Below are positions 1 to 11,111 of a stretch of 64,000 nucleotides of DNA, one piece after another (the stretch's first letter is position 1; each line of letters begins with the position of its first letter). Under the pieces are notes generated by a model. The model did no database searches. It saw only the letters and a program-made list of their open reading frames with translations, and was not told where the DNA came from. The stretch lies in contig NC_134354.1 in assembly GCF_048569485.1 (NCBI RefSeq), positions 440,613,279-440,677,278 of the forward strand, read 5' to 3'. This stretch comes from Anomaloglossus baeobatrachus. Its lineage: Eukaryota; Chordata; Amphibia; Anura; Aromobatidae. The position numbers and the translations under genes are program-made.

Positions 1-281
1 TATTCAGACCTTTCATACAGGGGACGTTACCTCCTATAAAAATCAAATTGGTTCTGTAGATTTCAATAAATTTTTATAGACAAATTGTTTTTAGATCTGT
101 AAATGAACAGCTTTCACTGTAGTAGGCTGCCTATGCTGACTGCAGCGAGAGAGATGAGGGCGTGCTTACACTGCAAGATCTCAAGTTTCCTGTCTGCATC
201 AGCCACCCGCTAATTTGTGATCATGTGTGGAGAAAGCGGTTGCTACACACAGGAGATGGATGAGAATACATCTTCACAGGC

Positions 282-914
282 TTAGGCCTGTTTCACAAAT
301 CAGTGAAAAACAGACGTTTTTCACTGACATGTTAAAAACGCATATCTCCCTCCATGTTCCGTGATTCACGGCACACGTGGGTTGTCCATCTGCAAACCGT
401 GATGATACGTTATCAGTCATCTGTGATTGCACATGGATGTATACTCACCTGTCCCCGCTCAAGCTGTTCGTGGTGCTGAACTTTCCAACTCTGCTGTGTT
501 TCCGCCCCTGCTGCAGCTACTTCCGGGTCGGCTGTGGCTGCATGCATGAATATGCATGAAAATAAGCAGCCGGCTCTGAAGCAGTAGCATGCAGAAGGCC
601 GAACACAGTGTAGCTGGAGAAGGTGAGTTAAAAATGCTTTTTATTTTCAATGTCCACGTTTTTCTGGCATGTGTTTCACAGACCACACCATAGTGTGGTC
701 CGTGGGACATCAGTGATGCCAGAAAAAAATGGACAGATCTACGTGCGGCAATCACGGACACGCGTGTACACCGCACAGAGACACGGACAGTGAAAAATCA
801 CTGATGTATGCGCAGACCCATTGATTATAGTGTGCCTGCGTATGTTGGTGATTCTGGTACGTATAAAAACTAGCACATACGTACCAGAATCAGTGACGTG
901 TGAAAGAGGCCTTA
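282..914. mobile_element. Harbinger-like MITE, about 627 bp
   Basis: The element spans 285-911. Its ends are inverted copies: the left begins GGCCTGTTTCACA and the reverse complement of the right end begins GGCCTCTTTCACA, each followed by a TCAGTGA or TCACTGA block. It is flanked by TTA at 282-284 and 912-914. A 3-bp TTA/TAA duplication is the habit of PIF/Harbinger elements. No transposase is visible, so it is a non-autonomous MITE. The superfamily call rests on the duplication and the terminal bases only. Confidence 0.7.
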
Positions 915-1490
915 CACTGTGCTTTTGGCTCTTTCAATGTCAGTATGTGCAGAGCTGGTGATTTTTAGATCAGGCATATTTAACTCTGTTAATCGCCATA
1001 AGGGGAGAGGAAAAGGAAGGTAATTGATGAGGCAGAATATTGCACCAAACAGTGGACCACACCAAGGGTACCCCAAACCTCTAACCTTCCACCCCTTTCT
1101 CTTACATATGCAATAACTGTTTTTCTTTAAAACAAATTTGCTAATACCTACAGTACTAGTATGAATTTTTATAGGGGACTACATCCCTGTTATGGATATC
1201 TAAATATTTTAGTTTGGGAAGGGGGGGGGGGGTGACATTCTTTAAATCCTCCTTGCCTGCAGCTATTGGACTTGATCTTGGATTTCTCTCAGTCATTGAT
1301 AACGTGCACTGGCAGCATGCTCACATTAGTGTGGCTGACATCCTATCTAGCGTCCCCCTGCATATGCCGAGATATCAGTCACACTGCTGTGTGCATGCAC
1401 CAAGCACTCAATAGGAATGATTGAATGGTCGGATGACTGCTGTCGAGGAGGATTTAACATAGGCTTTTAATTGCATACATTTAGCATTTA
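915..1490. other. Unassigned upstream sequence
   Basis: I recognise no gene or repeat family here. The stretch is AT-rich and contains a run of about ten G near 1220. Short open frames show no coding character. The same is true of 1-281. Confidence 0.5.
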
Positions 1491-1492
1491 TA

Positions 1493-2679
1493 CTGCGTTC
1501 CACATTATTATGCAAATGTTATTTTTCTCTGATTTTCCTTAATGGTCGATGCACATGAGTCAGTATTATGTTGAAATCATCATCCAGTAGAGTATTAATC
1601 AGATTTTATTGTACAAACCTCCCAATGGTAAAAGTATATTTTTCAAAAGCCTCAAAATACACTGATCCAAATTATTAGCACAACAGTTTCCAAACATTTT
1701 ATAGGTTGTAAAAGAGTTGAAAATGGTTATTTTGTTGAATTTTCAGGATTAAGTTACATTTACTGAAATCAAAAGTTTTCAAATCAATAACCTCTCAAGT
1801 TATCAATAAAAGGCCAAGTTAGATGTTTACATAGAACCCCTTCTTTGATATCGCCTTCACAATTCTTGCATCCATTGAACTTGTGAGTTTTTGAATAGTT
1901 TCTGCTTGAATTTGTTTCCAGAATGTCATAATTGCCTCTCGGCGCTACTGTTTTAATGTGAACTGTCTCCCATCTTCATAAATGTTTTGCTTGAGGATAC
2001 TCCAAAGGTTCTCAATAGTGAACTGCACTGCCCATATCAGTTAATTACTCAGAGGTATTCTTTGCAGTATGACATAGTGAGATTGTCATGTATGAAGATG
2101 ATTTTTCTATGGATGACTATTCTTTTCGTACCATGGAAGAAAGTGGTCAGTCAGAAACTTTATACATTTTGTCAAGGTCATTTTCGCACCTTCAAGGCCC
2201 TAGCAGCGATCTCCACAATTCTAGCCCAATACATGATTCTACCACCTCCTTACTGACGTTGCAGCCTTATTGGAACTTGTTGGCCATCCATCAACCATCC
2301 ACTACTCGAGTGTTGTGCGACAACAGATAATCAGTAAAGATTGTTTTAAAATTGTCTTAAAGTATGTCTGGGCCCACTGTATGGAAAAACACTATTAAGG
2401 AAATCAACCCATACTTAGTAATTAACCATTTAAGACAAAAAATAAAATATAGTATGTATGTGCAAATGGGATCTGTGTGAGTACAAATAATTTTATTATA
2501 CAAATGTAAAATAAGGATAATAAAAACACTTTAGCTAATGGGCAGCAATATGTACAATGTACTCTCAATAAAGTAAAAACCTACACCCTCCACCAAAAAT
2601 GTATCACATGAGTACCCTTAAAATTAAAGGATAGTGACCCAAAGGACCTGTAAGTGTCAGTTCCAAACATTGTTAGAAC
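1493..2679 (-). mobile_element. Tc1/mariner-like relic, transposase C-terminal part
   Basis: The terminal sequence starts after a TA with CTGCGTTCCACATTATTATG, at 1493. On the minus strand, roughly 2010-1850 reads as the end of a Tc1/mariner transposase: a segment like ENLWSILKQNIYEDGRQF, then FWKQIQAETIQKLTSSMDAR. The reading is interrupted, so the gene is dead. This is the 3' part of a copy whose remaining pieces lie at 5323-5783 and 8529-8768. An LTR element and a foldback element separate them. Sequence from about 2350 to 2679 is assigned only by position. Confidence 0.6.
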
Positions 2680-3376
2680 TGTAACGGGGTGCCAGGGGTG
2701 CCTCGGGGCTTGTAGTCGTGGCCCCCTTTTCTCTCAGGCCAACCCCCGGCTCCACCATCACTATTGGGACAGGGGATTGCTCTGTGGGGCAGAGTGTGGT
2801 GGAAAAGAGCATACTTTCAGCCGCAGGAAGACTCTTCAGGCAGGGATCAGATAAACCAGACGACATCTTTATTGCACAGAGTTTCACAGACAGCTCAATG
2901 CACGGATTTTGTAGCGCACGGTCACAATTCCTGTCCCGGGAAATCTTTCCTTGTTGTCTCCTCTAGTGGGGATGTGCCCGGCTACTCCACTTCACCTAGG
3001 CTCCCACTCCGGCTAACACAGACTGGACCCACACCAATTCTGCTTCACCCTTGAGGACACTTCTTCTCTTCTTCCCTTCTTTCTTTCTTTCTTTCTTTCT
3101 GCCCACTCAGCTCCACACTCTGCCCCTGGCTGTTCCTACTCCCCCGTCCCGGAATCAACTGACTTCAACACACACACACTTCTCTCTCTAAGCTGCCGGC
3201 TCCTCCTCTCTAGTGCCCTGTTTCTATGGGGACAGCCGTCCCACCCGGGCTCTAGGGGAAAACCCACTGCACAGTAAAAACATGTTTATTAATAACATCA
3301 ACAGTAACTACCCCAGAGTGAGGTATCTTCAGGGCGAAACTGCACCTCCTTGTAAGGGGTCTGCCCACCCCTTACA
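2680..3376 (-). repeat. LTR (3' LTR of the minus-strand element)
   Basis: A 697-bp TG...CA repeat, nearly identical to 4626-5322. It contains a TTTC microsatellite near 3085 and CA-rich sequence near 3170. The polypurine tract lies immediately right of it on the + map, which makes this the 3' LTR of a minus-strand element. Confidence 0.8.
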
Positions 3377-4625
3377 TTCCTCCCCTCTTTAAGCCTATGC
3401 CTCCCGGCAAGGCTCGAACCTGTAAAACACAATTTAGCAGCAAGGCAAACTTTGGATAAAACTTTAAAACCTTCATAAACAAAGTCAACCACTGAGCGCC
3501 CAAGTTCTGCGCCCGGAGTCCCTCCTGGGAGCTCCCGGTCTTTGTAGGCAGTGTGCCCGGAGGCCTTCAGCAGGCACTCCCGGTCTTTGCTGGTCTTCTG
3601 CCCGGAGGCTTTTACAGCACTCCCGGTCTTAGTAGATAGGAGGACAAACAATAAAGTCTTCCTTAACATCACGGAGGGAGCCCCTGGCTCAGTCCAGCAT
3701 CAGGCTCCTTCCGGGCTCGGTAACTTAAACATGGTTGCAAACTGTGGAACTTTTCCGGCTCTTTAACAACACCGGTCTTCAACACGAACATGTCCATCAC
3801 CTCCGGTCATTACGGGTCACTCGGGATGGTAAGCGCGCTGCCATTCGGCCCGCTGAGCCCTCACATAATCGGAAAGGGACTGACCTGGCAAGCGGCGCAG
3901 CCTCCGGAACGGTTCGTAGTTGACTGGTGGTTCTGGCGCCTCTGTCTCCGGTTTTGCCTCTTCAACCCCCGACGGGGGTGACGGGGTCGCTGAACGGGAC
4001 GGACGGGGACTACCCACGACGATCACCGGGTGTGTGACCATACTCTGGTGGATCGCTAACACCGCCGGTGTCCCCTTGTCTGGGTCAGCACTCAGTCCTG
4101 TCATGACTTCTGGCGACACCGCCAGCGTGTTTCTCGGCCGGGAAATCTCAGCCAGCACCGGTCTCTGCTGTGTACGTCTCCGGTACTGACACTCTTCCCA
4201 TCCGATCTCTTGCAGACCTTCCTGTAATGGCGCCGGGAACGGTGGAGATGCTGGGGAAGGTGGAGGCAGGCCTTCTTTTCCCGCTCTTGTATACGCTCCA
4301 CCCCCAGTCTCACACATTAAATCGACCCAGCATAGGCGACTCTTCTCTTTCTCTGTACTGCCACCCTCTCCACATGTTTTCAGTAACATCTTAGGGCCAG
4401 CACCTCCCCTCTTTGGACGGCGTACTCTGTACTTCTTTTTCTTCGCCGGTCAACTCAGGGTCTTTCGTTTGGCGCCAATTCTTCGCGCGCTCGCTGTACT
4501 CGTGAAGACGGCGGCCATCTTACCGCCGTCTTGTGCCTGGTCCAACGCCTTAGGCACCACTTGGTCACCATCTTCTTGGATCGGGACCCCTTGCATATAA
4601 TCCGGATCCTGCCGACTACGCCACA

Positions 4626-5322
4626 TGTAACGGGGTGCCAGGGGTGCCTCGGGGCTTGTAGTCGTGGCCCCCTTTTCTCTCAGGCCAACCCCCGGCTCCA
4701 CCATCACTATTGGGACAGGGGATTGCTCTGTGGGGCAGAGTGTGGTGGAAAAGAGCATACTTTCAGCCGCAGGAAGACTCTTCAGGCAGGGATCAGATAA
4801 ACCAGACGACATCTTTATTGCACAGAGTTTCACAGACAGCTCAATGCACGGATTTTGTAGCACACGGTCACAATTCCTGTCCCGGGAAATCTTTCCTTGT
4901 TGTCTCCTCTAGTGGGGATGTGCCCGGCTACTCCACTTCACCTAGGCTCCCACTCCGGCTAACACAGACTGGACCCACACCAATTCTGCTTCACCCTTGA
5001 GGACACTTCTTCTCTTCTTCCCTTCTTTCTTTCTTTCTTTCTTTCTGCCCACTCAGCTCCACACTCTGCCCCTGGCTGTTCCTACTCCCCCGTCCCGGAA
5101 TCAACTGACTTCAACACACACACACTTCTCTCTCTAAGCTGCCGGCTCCTCCTCTCTCTTGCCCTGTTTCTATGGGGACAGCCGTCCCACCCGGGCTCTA
5201 GGGGAAAACCCACTGCACAGTAAAAACATGTTTATTAATAACATCAACAGTAACTACCCCAGAGTGAGGTATCTTCAGGGCGAAACTGCACCTCCTTGTA
5301 AGGGGTCTGCCCACCCCTTACA
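4626..5322 (-). repeat. LTR (5' LTR of the minus-strand element)
   Basis: A second 697-bp repeat with the same ends and length as the one at 2680. The primer-site-like sequence sits just left of it on the + map, making this the 5' LTR on the minus strand. Confidence 0.8.
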
Positions 5323-5783
5323 TTACTATCAAACAATCAACAAGTATCTGGTCCTACAAGAATGCCTCAGTGTAACCAATAATATACTCGGTATAATAGA
5401 ATATCAGCGATAAGAACAATTACATAGAACACAATTATAAACCCTTTAATGGGGAAGGATGCGACCTTATTGAGGGCACATTGTACTTATTGCTGCTATT
5501 CACATTTTTAAGTGTGTATCAATGTCCTTGATGTACATTTGTATGTTAAAATTATTTGTATTTATGGAGATAATTTTCACACTTATTGTTTTTCTTTTTA
5601 TCTTAAATCAAATTGTTTGTTTGTGAGCACTGTTTAGGGATGGCCGAACAGTAGGTTTATCAATAACTGACTGCAAGCCTCTGTTGGATACTACACCTTG
5701 ATGTTTGCAGGACTCCAGTGGCACCAACATCTTCAAATACCTGTTTGCTGCTTTGTAATAGTATTTTAGCAGCTCCTTTCTTA
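5323..5783 (-). mobile_element. Tc1/mariner-like relic, middle part
   Basis: This continues the copy that starts at 1493. On the minus strand the end near 5780-5690 reads KKGAAKILLQSSKQVFEDVG, typical of the N-terminal half of such a transposase. It follows directly from INLI encoded at 8529 once the foldback element is set aside. The reading has in-frame stops, so the gene is dead. Confidence 0.5.
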
Positions 5784-8525
5784 AGCCCACTTTACACGTT
5801 GCAATTAGTTGTACAATCGCATTTGCGATGTGACACGCCCAGGTTGCATACGGGATCTATGAGATTTCACGTTGGTCGTTCATTTGCTGTCACACGAGCG
5901 TTAGTAGTCTATGTTAAATTGATCAATGTTATGTGCGATCCTTTAGATCATGTGATCTGTGACGTATGCATTGGGCACCTTTTTTTTTTTTTATTTATTG
6001 ACTTGCCAAGCGTGTGTAATGTGTAGGGATGTGTTTTTACTATGTCATCTGCCATTCAGCTCTGCTACATGGCCGCTGACAGCAGACACAGACAGCCATG
6101 TAGCAGAGCTGAATGGCAGATGACAGCAGACACAGACAGAGCCGCACTGTCAGAATGAACTCGGGTGAACTTCACCCGACTTCATTGTCATGCTGCGGCT
6201 CTGTCTGTGTCGCGTCCTGATTAGCGGTCACCAGTGAAGGGCTCATCGGTGACCGCTATTCTCCTAAATTACTGAAGTTAGCAGCCCTCTCTCATACTCA
6301 CCAATCCCCGGCGCTGCACGGCATTCACACTGCTCCGGCGGCTTTTACTGTTTTGAAAAAGCCGGCCGCCCATTAAACAATTTCGTATTCCCTGCTTTCC
6401 CCGCCCACCGGCGCCTATGATTGGTTACAGTGAGACACGCCCCCACTCTGAGTGACAGGTGTCACACTGCACCCAATCACAGCAGCCGGTGGGCGGGTCT
6501 ATACTGTGTAGTGAAATAAATAATTAAATAATTAAAAAAAATGGCGTGCGGTCCCCCCCAATTTTAAAACCAGCCAGATAAAGCCATACGGCTGAAGGCT
6601 GGTATTCTCAGGATGGGGAGCTCCACGTTATGGGGAGCCCCCCAGCCTAACAATATCAGCCAACAGCCGCCCAGAATTGCCGCATACATTATATGCGACA
6701 GTTCTGGGACTGTACCCGGCTCTTCCCGATTTGCCCTGGTGCGTTGGCAAATCGGGGTAATAAGGAGTTATTGGCAGCCCATAGCTGCCAATAAGTCCTA
6801 GGTTAATCATGTCAGGCGTCTATGAGACACCCTCCATGATTAATCTGTAAGTGACAGTAAATAAACACACACACCAGAAAAAATCCTTTATTAGAAATAA
6901 AAACACAAACATATACCCTGGTTCACCACTTTAATCAGCCCCAAAAAGCCCTCCTTGTCCGGCGTACTCCAGGATGCTCCAGCGTCGCTTCCAGCGCTGC
7001 TGCATGGAGGTCACCGGAGCTGCAGCAGACACAGCCGCTCCGGTCACCTCCACGCAGGTAATGAAGACAGCCGCGCGATCAGCTGCTGTCACTGAGGTTA
7101 CCCGCTGTCACTGGATCTAGTGGTGGATACAGCGGTGGCCGCGGGTAACCTCAGTGACAGCTCAGCTGATCGCGCTACTCACCTCAGTTGCTGCGTGGAG
7201 GTGATAGGAGCGGCGGTGAGTAGCGCGATCAGCTGAGCTGTCACTGAGGTTACCCGCGGCCACCGCTGGATCCACCACTAGATCCAGTGACAGCGGGTAA
7301 CCTCACTGACAGCAGCTGATCGCGCGGCTGTCTTCATTACCTGCGTGGAGGTGACCGGAGCGGCTGTGTCTGCTGCAGCTCCGGTCACCTCCATGCAGCA
7401 GCGCTGGAAGCGACGCTGGAGCATCCTGGAGTACGCCGGACAAGGAGGGCTTTTTGGGGCTGATTAAAGTGGTGAACCAGGGTATATGTTTGTGTTTTTA
7501 TTTCTAATAAAGGATTTTTTCGGGTGTGTGTGTTTATTTACTGTAATTTACAGATTAATCATGGAGGGTGTCTCATAGACGCCTGACATGATTAATCTAG
7601 GACTTATTGGCAGCTATGGGCTGCCAATAACTCCTTATTACCCCGATTTGCCAACGCACCAGGGCAAATCGGGAAGAGCCGGGTACAGTCCCAGAACTGT
7701 CGCATATAATGTATGCGGCAATTCTGGGCGGCTGTTGGCTGATATTGTTAGGCTGGGGGGCTCCCCATAACGTGGAGCTCCCCATCCTGAGAATACCAGC
7801 CTTCAGCCGTATGGCTTTATCTGGCTGGTTTTAAAATTGGGGGGAACCGCACGCCGTTTTTTTTAATTATTTAATTATTTATTTCACTACACAGTATAGA
7901 CCCGCCCACCGGCTGCTGTGATTGGGTGCAGTGTGACACCTGTCACTCAGAGTGGGGGCGTGTCTCACTGTAACCAATCATAGGCGCCGGTGGGCGGGGA
8001 AAGCAGGGAATACGAAATTGTTTAATGGGCGGCCGGCTTTTTCAAAACAGTAAAAGCCGCCGGAGCAGTGAGAACGCCGTGCAGCGCCGGGGATCGGGGA
8101 TCGGTGAGTATATGAGAGAGGGGGATAGACTGACATGGACAGAGAGAGAGGGACAGAGATAGTGACCGACTGACAGAGATTAGTGACTGACAGACATTGT
8201 GAAGCGCTTCAGAACGCAGCTTTTCAGCTGCACTCTGAAGCGGACCTTTTTTAAGCTGCGGTGTAGAGCGCACACCTGCGCACATAGCATCAGACACCAA
8301 AATCGTATGAGGGATGTCACACGTTACAATTCACTAGGTTCGTGCAACAAAACGCTCAATTCTAGAGAATGATACGATGTGTTTGCGATCAACGGTTTTG
8401 CGTTCAATCCTGATCGCACGTAGCTGTCACACGCAGATACCTCACAAACGATGCCGGATGTGCGTCACTTACAACTTGACCCCAACGACAGATTGTGAGA
8501 TATATTGAAGCGTGTGTAGCGGGCT
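5784..8525. mobile_element. Foldback DNA transposon with 0.9-kb inverted arms
   Basis: The ends are AGCCCACTTTACACG and, reversed, AGCCCGCTACACACG. TTA flanks both sides (5781-5783 and 8526-8528), matching a Harbinger-type duplication. The interior is a near-perfect palindrome. Every aligned pair I checked sums to 14398 (6361 with 8037, 6788 with 7610, 7171 with 7227), so the centre is at 7199 and the loop is about 31 nt. The arms run from about 6283 to 7183 and from 7215 to 8119. Only a few mismatches are visible, near 6850/7550. Outside the arms the two sides differ. A smaller 23-bp palindrome lies at 6049-6117. There is no transposase. The short ORFs in the arms mirror each other and are not genes. 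Confidence 0.85.
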
Positions 8526-8528
8526 TTA

Positions 8529-8768
8529 ATTAGATTAATTTGTCTTGCAGAAACCTTCCGCATTATGCCTTTATCTGCAAGAACACATCTGTGAACTGTA
8601 TCAGCCACAAATGTCTTTAGTCCAATGGTCATGCTTATGTTTTTTGTTAAATATCTAATGTTTTCATACCTTGTCCAAGGCTTGCACTATTTGATGCTTT
8701 TTGGCATCAAATAAATCTTTTTTTTTTTCTTTCCATATTACTTGAAACTTATGGCCTGCTTCTAACGT
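8529..8768 (-). mobile_element. Tc1/mariner-like relic, transposase N-terminal part
   Basis: On the minus strand this reads MTIGLKTFVADTVHRCVLAD, then KGIMRKVSARQINLI, which leads into the KKGAAKILL segment at 5783. The frame across the foldback insertion is therefore consistent with one original copy. The outer end of this copy is missing where the next Tc1-type sequence starts. Confidence 0.5.
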
Positions 8769-8840
8769 ATGCTGAACAAAAATATAAACGCAACACTTTT
8801 GTTTTTGCTCCCATTTTTCATGAGCTGAACTCTAAGACTA
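8769..8840 (-). mobile_element. Second Tc1-like transposon, terminal part
   Basis: This contains the terminal sequence GAACAAAAATATAAACGCAA followed by the ACACTTTTGTTTTTGCTCCC block. I recognise it as the end of a widespread vertebrate Tc1-type element. It is cut by a MITE at 8841; the rest of the element resumes at 9498. Confidence 0.7.
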
Positions 8841-9494
8841 AGGTAAATATCGGGTAACCAAGGAAAGCACTTCTCTTGGTTACCCGATATTTACCTTAGT
8901 TACTAGTGTCCGCCGCTCTCACGCTGCCAGTGCCGGCTCCCTGCACGCCTAGCCAGAGTACACATCGGGTTAATTACCCGATGTGTACTCCAGCTACGTG
9001 TGCAGGGAGCAGGGAGCCGGCACTGGCAGCGTGAGAGCACACCGCTTAGCGCTGGCTCCCTGCACTCCTAGCCAGAGTACACATCGGGTTAATTACCCGA
9101 TGTGTACTCCAGCTACGTGTGCAGGGAGCCGGCACTGGCAGCGTGAGAGCGGCGGACGCTAGTAACTAAGGTAAATATTGGGTAACCAAGGAAAGGCTTC
9201 TTGGTTACCCGATGTTTACCGTGGTTACAGCTTACCGCAGGCTGCCAGACGCCGGCTCCCTGCTCGCTTCAGTTTGTCGCTCTCTCGCTGTCACACACAG
9301 CGATGGGTGCTTCACAGCGGGAGAGCAACGTCCAAAAAATGAAGCATGACATTCAGCAATGACCGGCGACCTCACAGCAGGGGCCAGGTCGTTGCTGGAT
9401 GTCACACACAGCGACAGCGATGGGACGTTGCTGCTACGTCACAGAAAATGGTGACTTAGCAGTGACGTCGTCGTTGCTATGTGTGACACCACCT
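8841..9494. mobile_element. MITE of the GTCACAC group, left end worn
   Basis: The right end is GTGTGACACCACCT, with TAA following at 9495. The interior holds inverted and direct copies of a TAAATATCGGGTAACC block and of TACACATCGGGTTAATTACC. The same blocks recur in the MITE at 50587-52069. The left end, AGGTAAATATCGG, does not match the right end, so the left terminus is probably lost or rearranged. It sits inside the Tc1-type copy. Confidence 0.6.
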
Positions 9495-9497
9495 TAA

Positions 9498-9873
9498 GGC
9501 TGGCCACATTGATAGACCACTCTAAAATGTGCAGTTTTATAGTATTGGAGAGGGCAGACAGGGCAGAAAACCTGTCAGTTTCAGGTCTGACCACCCTTTG
9601 CCTCATGTAATGCAACACCTTTCCTTCACATAGAGTTGATTTCTTGTGGAGTATTGATCCACTCCTTCAATGGCTGTGTGATGTTGCTGCATCTTGAATA
9701 CGCTGATCCAGAGCATTCCAAACATGCTCAATGGGTGACATGTCCGGTGGGTATGCTGGCCATTAAAGAATTGGGATGTTCTCAACTTCCAGGAATTGTG
9801 TACAGATCTCCTTGCAACATGGGGCCATGTATTATCATGCTGCAACATGTGTTGGTCATGATAAATCACCGAC
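9498..9873 (-). mobile_element. Second Tc1-like transposon, transposase C-terminal relic
   Basis: On the minus strand, 9873-9600 encodes pieces of the transposase catalytic end. They include MLQHDNTWPHVARR, which carries the second catalytic Asp of the DDE triad in the DNxxPH motif, then a segment equivalent to the PAYSPDMSPIEHVWDALD region and the end near AIEG. Frameshifts and lost segments make it a dead copy. The 9498-9600 part is the subterminal region, with the conserved CACTCTAAAATGTGCAGTTT block. The N-terminal two thirds are absent. Confidence 0.75.
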
Positions 9874-10394
9874 AAAGGAAAGAGAAGAAATTTAATAAAA
9901 ATAACTTTTTATTAATGAATAAATATAAAAGCATAGACAAAGATGTCTTCAGGAAAAAACAATCCCCATTAAAGGGTCAAAAGTTTGTAACTCATAAAGT
10001 CATGTTTGGGAACACCATAATTTCACATAGCAATAATAATAACCAAGAAGATATACCAATATTCCTGCAGCTATAGATATATATATAATATAACACAAAA
10101 GTGTTGTGAAAATACAAGACTCAACTAAGTCAATTGTAACAGAGTAACGCTCAGTATACCTACGGAATCTTACATAAATGTGAATGATGTCCCGCACCCT
10201 CTCCGACGCACGTTTCGCACTGTATAGCGCTTTATCCAGGATAAAGGACATCATTCAGCATTGATAGCAACAAGTGTGGATGAAATCAAGAGTGTCTAGA
10301 TGGAAAGCTCAAACATGGGACTACTCAATACAAAGAAGACAAGATATTGACTCCTGCCATGTACGAAGGGGAAATATTTGAGATGGATGACGAC
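9874..10394. other. Unassigned AT-rich sequence, possible Penelope-like fragment
   Basis: I cannot name this stretch with certainty. It contains a hammerhead-like motif on the minus strand near 10196-10262. The GACGCACGTTTCGCAC and GCTTTATCCAGG phrases are the kind found at the ends of Penelope-like elements in frogs and fish. A 10-bp palindrome with a 4-nt loop (GAGATGGATG and its complement) lies at 10380-10403. Confidence 0.35.
10196..10262 (-). ncRNA. Degenerate hammerhead-like motif
   Basis: On the minus strand a 12-bp perfect stem (TGAATGATGTCC with GGACATCATTCA) encloses a core. The core has GCGAAACGTGCGTC, which matches the GAAA / stem III / GUC half of a hammerhead. The other half reads CTGGATAAAG instead of CUGAUGA, so the ribozyme is probably inactive. 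Compare the complete motif at 53563-53607. Confidence 0.3.
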
Positions 10395-10690
10395 ATCCAT
10401 CTCAAATTACAGACAGATTACTGTCTCAATCTCTTTCCCTGTCTGTCTGTCTATCTATCTCTTTCCTTGTCTGTCTATCTATCTCTGTCACTTTCCCTGT
10501 CTGTCTCTTTCCCTCTCTTTCTCTGTCTTTCTCTTTCTCTGTCTGTCTGTCTCTTTCCCTCTCTTTACCTGTCTGTCTGTTTCCGTGTCTGTCTCTTTGT
10601 CTGTATCTGTCTCTTTACCTGTCTGTGTCTGTCTCTTAACCTTTCCCTCTCTTTCCCTGTCAGTCTGTCTCTTTGTCTGTGTCTGTCTGC
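10395..10690. repeat. CT-rich microsatellite (CTGT/CTTT mix)
   Basis: About 300 bp of irregular TCTGTC and CTCTTTCC units. The long open frames on both strands here are by-products of low complexity. Confidence 0.85.
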
Positions 10691-11111
10691 ACACATTCCC
10701 CGAACCCACACGGAGCCCCGACTCCCAGGTGACTGCTGCACCCCCGGAAGCCCACACCGGTAAGACAAAGTGGAGAAAAGCCGGATGTGTGAAACTACTA
10801 GCTTACCCCGGCTCCTGGCACACGTGTGCCGGAGCCGACGTAGGCTGGTAACCATGGTACACATCGGGTAACTATAGAAACCGCTTTCCTTAGTTACCCA
10901 ATGTGTAACATGGTTACTAGCGTACCCCGGCTCACGTCAGCACTGTCGCTTTGAATAGTTACTTACCTTTTCTCCACTTTGTCGGATCCGGCGCGCTCCC
11001 GTGCACTGTGTACACTACAGTGGCCGCGCGACAAGCTCCGATCACATGTTGTCATGTGACCGGAGCATGTGACCAGGAAGTTGCGGCGCGGCCACTGAAC
11101 TGTACACAGTG

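Larger units (their letters stand above)
2680..5322 (-). mobile_element. LTR retrotransposon, short and non-autonomous, minus strand
   Basis: Two 697-bp direct repeats begin TGTAACGGGG and end CCCCTTACA. They enclose only 1.25 kb. The minus orientation is set by a purine-rich tract (AAAGAGGGGAGGAA on the minus strand) abutting the left LTR, and by a primer-site-like start (TGGCGTAGTCGGCAGG) beside the right LTR. The interior carries gag-like minus-strand coding sequence, proline-rich with an Arg-rich end, and no protease, RT or integrase. The element is therefore broken or was always a dependent short form. The two LTRs differ at about three positions by eye, so the insertion is recent. No flanking duplication is clear. 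The family is Gypsy-like or ERV-like; I cannot decide which. Confidence 0.8.

Noticed and set aside
2654-5000. Identical 82- and 96-residue ORFs near 2720-3054 and 4664-5000 as duplicated genes
   Set aside because: They lie in the two LTRs and are copies of one non-coding repeat.
6613-7785. Paired identical 60- and 62-residue ORFs on opposite strands
   Set aside because: They are the two arms of the foldback palindrome read twice; no homology or codon bias.
10347-10864. Leucine/serine-rich ORFs of 138 and 157 residues on + and partners on -
   Set aside because: Low-complexity CT-rich tract; open in several frames at once.
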